Origin: a methanogenic archaeon
Lineage (GTDB): Archaea > Thermoplasmatota > Thermoplasmata > Methanomassiliicoccales > Methanomethylophilaceae
Assembly (NCBI GenBank): GCA_902787415.1
Contig: CADAGG010000129.1
Span: 1 to 6,588, forward strand
Direction: 5' to 3'
Length of the DNA: 6,588 nt
Shown here: one piece after another, positions 6,016 to 6,588 of the stretch
Layout of the letters: each line of letters starts with the position of its first letter
Position numbering within the stretch: the first letter of the stretch is position 1
Translations under genes and position numbers: made by a program
The notes under the pieces: generated by a model
Told to the model about the DNA's origin: nothing
Database searches by the model: none
Seen by the model: the letters and a program-made list of their open reading frames with translations, nothing else

Positions 6016-6048
6016 TTGTTTTTACACCTTGTTGATAATGTAAAACAA
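6016..6048. promoter_or_regulatory. AT-rich dyad upstream of the MFS promoter
   Basis: Arms TTGTTTTTACA (6016-6026) and TGTAAAACAA (6039-6048) pair over 10 bases with one bulged T and a 12-base spacer. The dyad lies about 45 bases upstream of the MFS TATA box, in an otherwise gene-free AT-rich stretch (about 5990-6110). It could be an operator for a dimeric regulator. A terminator for the upstream radical SAM gene is less likely because its stop is over 110 bases away. Confidence 0.35.
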
Positions 6049-6161
6049 CTATCGTTAAGTCCGTTTTCATTGGATAATATTTTTGTTTATATCGGAAGAT
6101 TACACTGGATGCATATCGGTCCATATGTGGAAGGGGCGGAGAACGGATGCGGCACTGCCGA

Positions 6162-6588
6162 TTACGGGCGGAAGACGTCCCTGACCTCGATCCCCTCGCG
6201 GACCAGGATGGACCTTATCCTTTCCACGGCCCGGTCGGAGCCCCTGATGTTCATCCTGCCGAGCCTCTCGGCCATCAGGGGGCGGAGGTTCAGCGGATCC
6301 AGGGCGGCGCGCTTCACGCCGGTGTCGATGACAGCCTGACAGAACTCCTCTTCGTTACCCTCGAGATGGCCGAGTATCGGCGCTATGAGGGCGTAGGTGT
6401 TGATCCCCGCCTCGGTGAGCTCCTTCAGAGCGTGCAGACGTGCCTTCGGCAGGGGTGCTCCCGGCTCGGTGATCTTGGACATCCGCTCGTCGAGACCGGT
6501 GAGGGTGACGGCCACCTGACCCTCGAAATGGGTGAGGAGTTCCTTGTCGCGGAGGATGAGATCGGACTTGGTGTGCATGTGGATGGGA
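6162..6588 (-). CDS. Radical SAM protein, spore photolyase-like family, C-terminal 141 residues
   Basis: The gene enters from beyond the right edge, so the CxxxCxxC iron-sulfur site cannot be seen. The visible part begins PIHMHTKSDLILRD, then VAVTLTGLDERMSKITEPGAP, then ARLHALKELTEAGINTYALIAPILG. These are characteristic strands and helices of the SplB-like radical SAM barrel (COG1533), where the EPGAP segment and the 'HALKELTEAGI' helix are typical. The reading frame is open to the window edge, so the internal Met at 6578 is not the start. The substrate of archaeal members is not established. It is followed by its own TAA and a 257-base gap, so it is probably not co-transcribed with the MFS gene. 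Confidence 0.88.
   Translation of the reverse strand, partial: PIHMHTKSDLILRDKELLTHFEGQVAVTLTGLDERMSKITEPGAPLPKARLHALKELTEAGINTYALIAPILGHLEGNEEEFCQAVIDTGVKRAALDPLNLRPLMAERLGRMNIRGSDRAVERIRSILVREGIEVRDVFRP

Noticed and set aside
5971..6339. Plus-strand open frame across the AT-rich gap
   Set aside because: It ends antisense to the radical SAM gene and has no recognisable family or ribosome binding site.

Overview
The window looks like part of a methanogenic archaeon's chromosome, most likely a gut-type member of the Methanomassiliicoccales. The evidence is a group II chaperonin (thermosome), archaeal BRE/TATA promoters, Shine-Dalgarno sites matching the archaeal 16S 3' end, and a corrinoid protein next to a methylcobamide:coenzyme M methyltransferase. 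The GC-rich coding sequence (about 62-70% in sampled 60-base stretches) argues against Methanosarcina. The order-level placement is inference. Every supported gene lies on the minus strand, so the genes are read from right to left.

Right part (4530-6588): the C-terminal part of a radical SAM protein of the spore photolyase-like family enters from beyond the window. An AT-rich intergenic region follows, with a TATA box and a dyad. Then comes an MFS transporter whose frame is broken by one missing base in a C run at 4920-4922.

Middle (2727-4529): a B12-binding corrinoid protein is followed 5 bases later by an MtaA/MtbA-type methyltransferase. The pair should carry a methyl group from an unidentified substrate to coenzyme M. 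No substrate-specific methyltransferase (MtaB, MtbB, MtmB, MttB type) is visible, so the donor is unknown; the MFS gene upstream may once have imported it. The last 39 codons or so of the methyltransferase do not look like the family and run through two GC hairpins up to the TATA box of the next gene.

Left part (1-2727): the thermosome gene with its own promoter and a hairpin terminator, then a 67-residue ribbon-helix-helix-like protein, then a SEC-C motif protein of lower GC. After that comes a tandem pair of palindromic repeats, and finally the first codons of a gene that may be threonyl-tRNA synthetase. The repeat overlaps the amber stop of the SEC-C gene on one side and reaches the TATA box of the last gene on the other.

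No tRNA, rRNA, CRISPR array or insertion sequence was seen.
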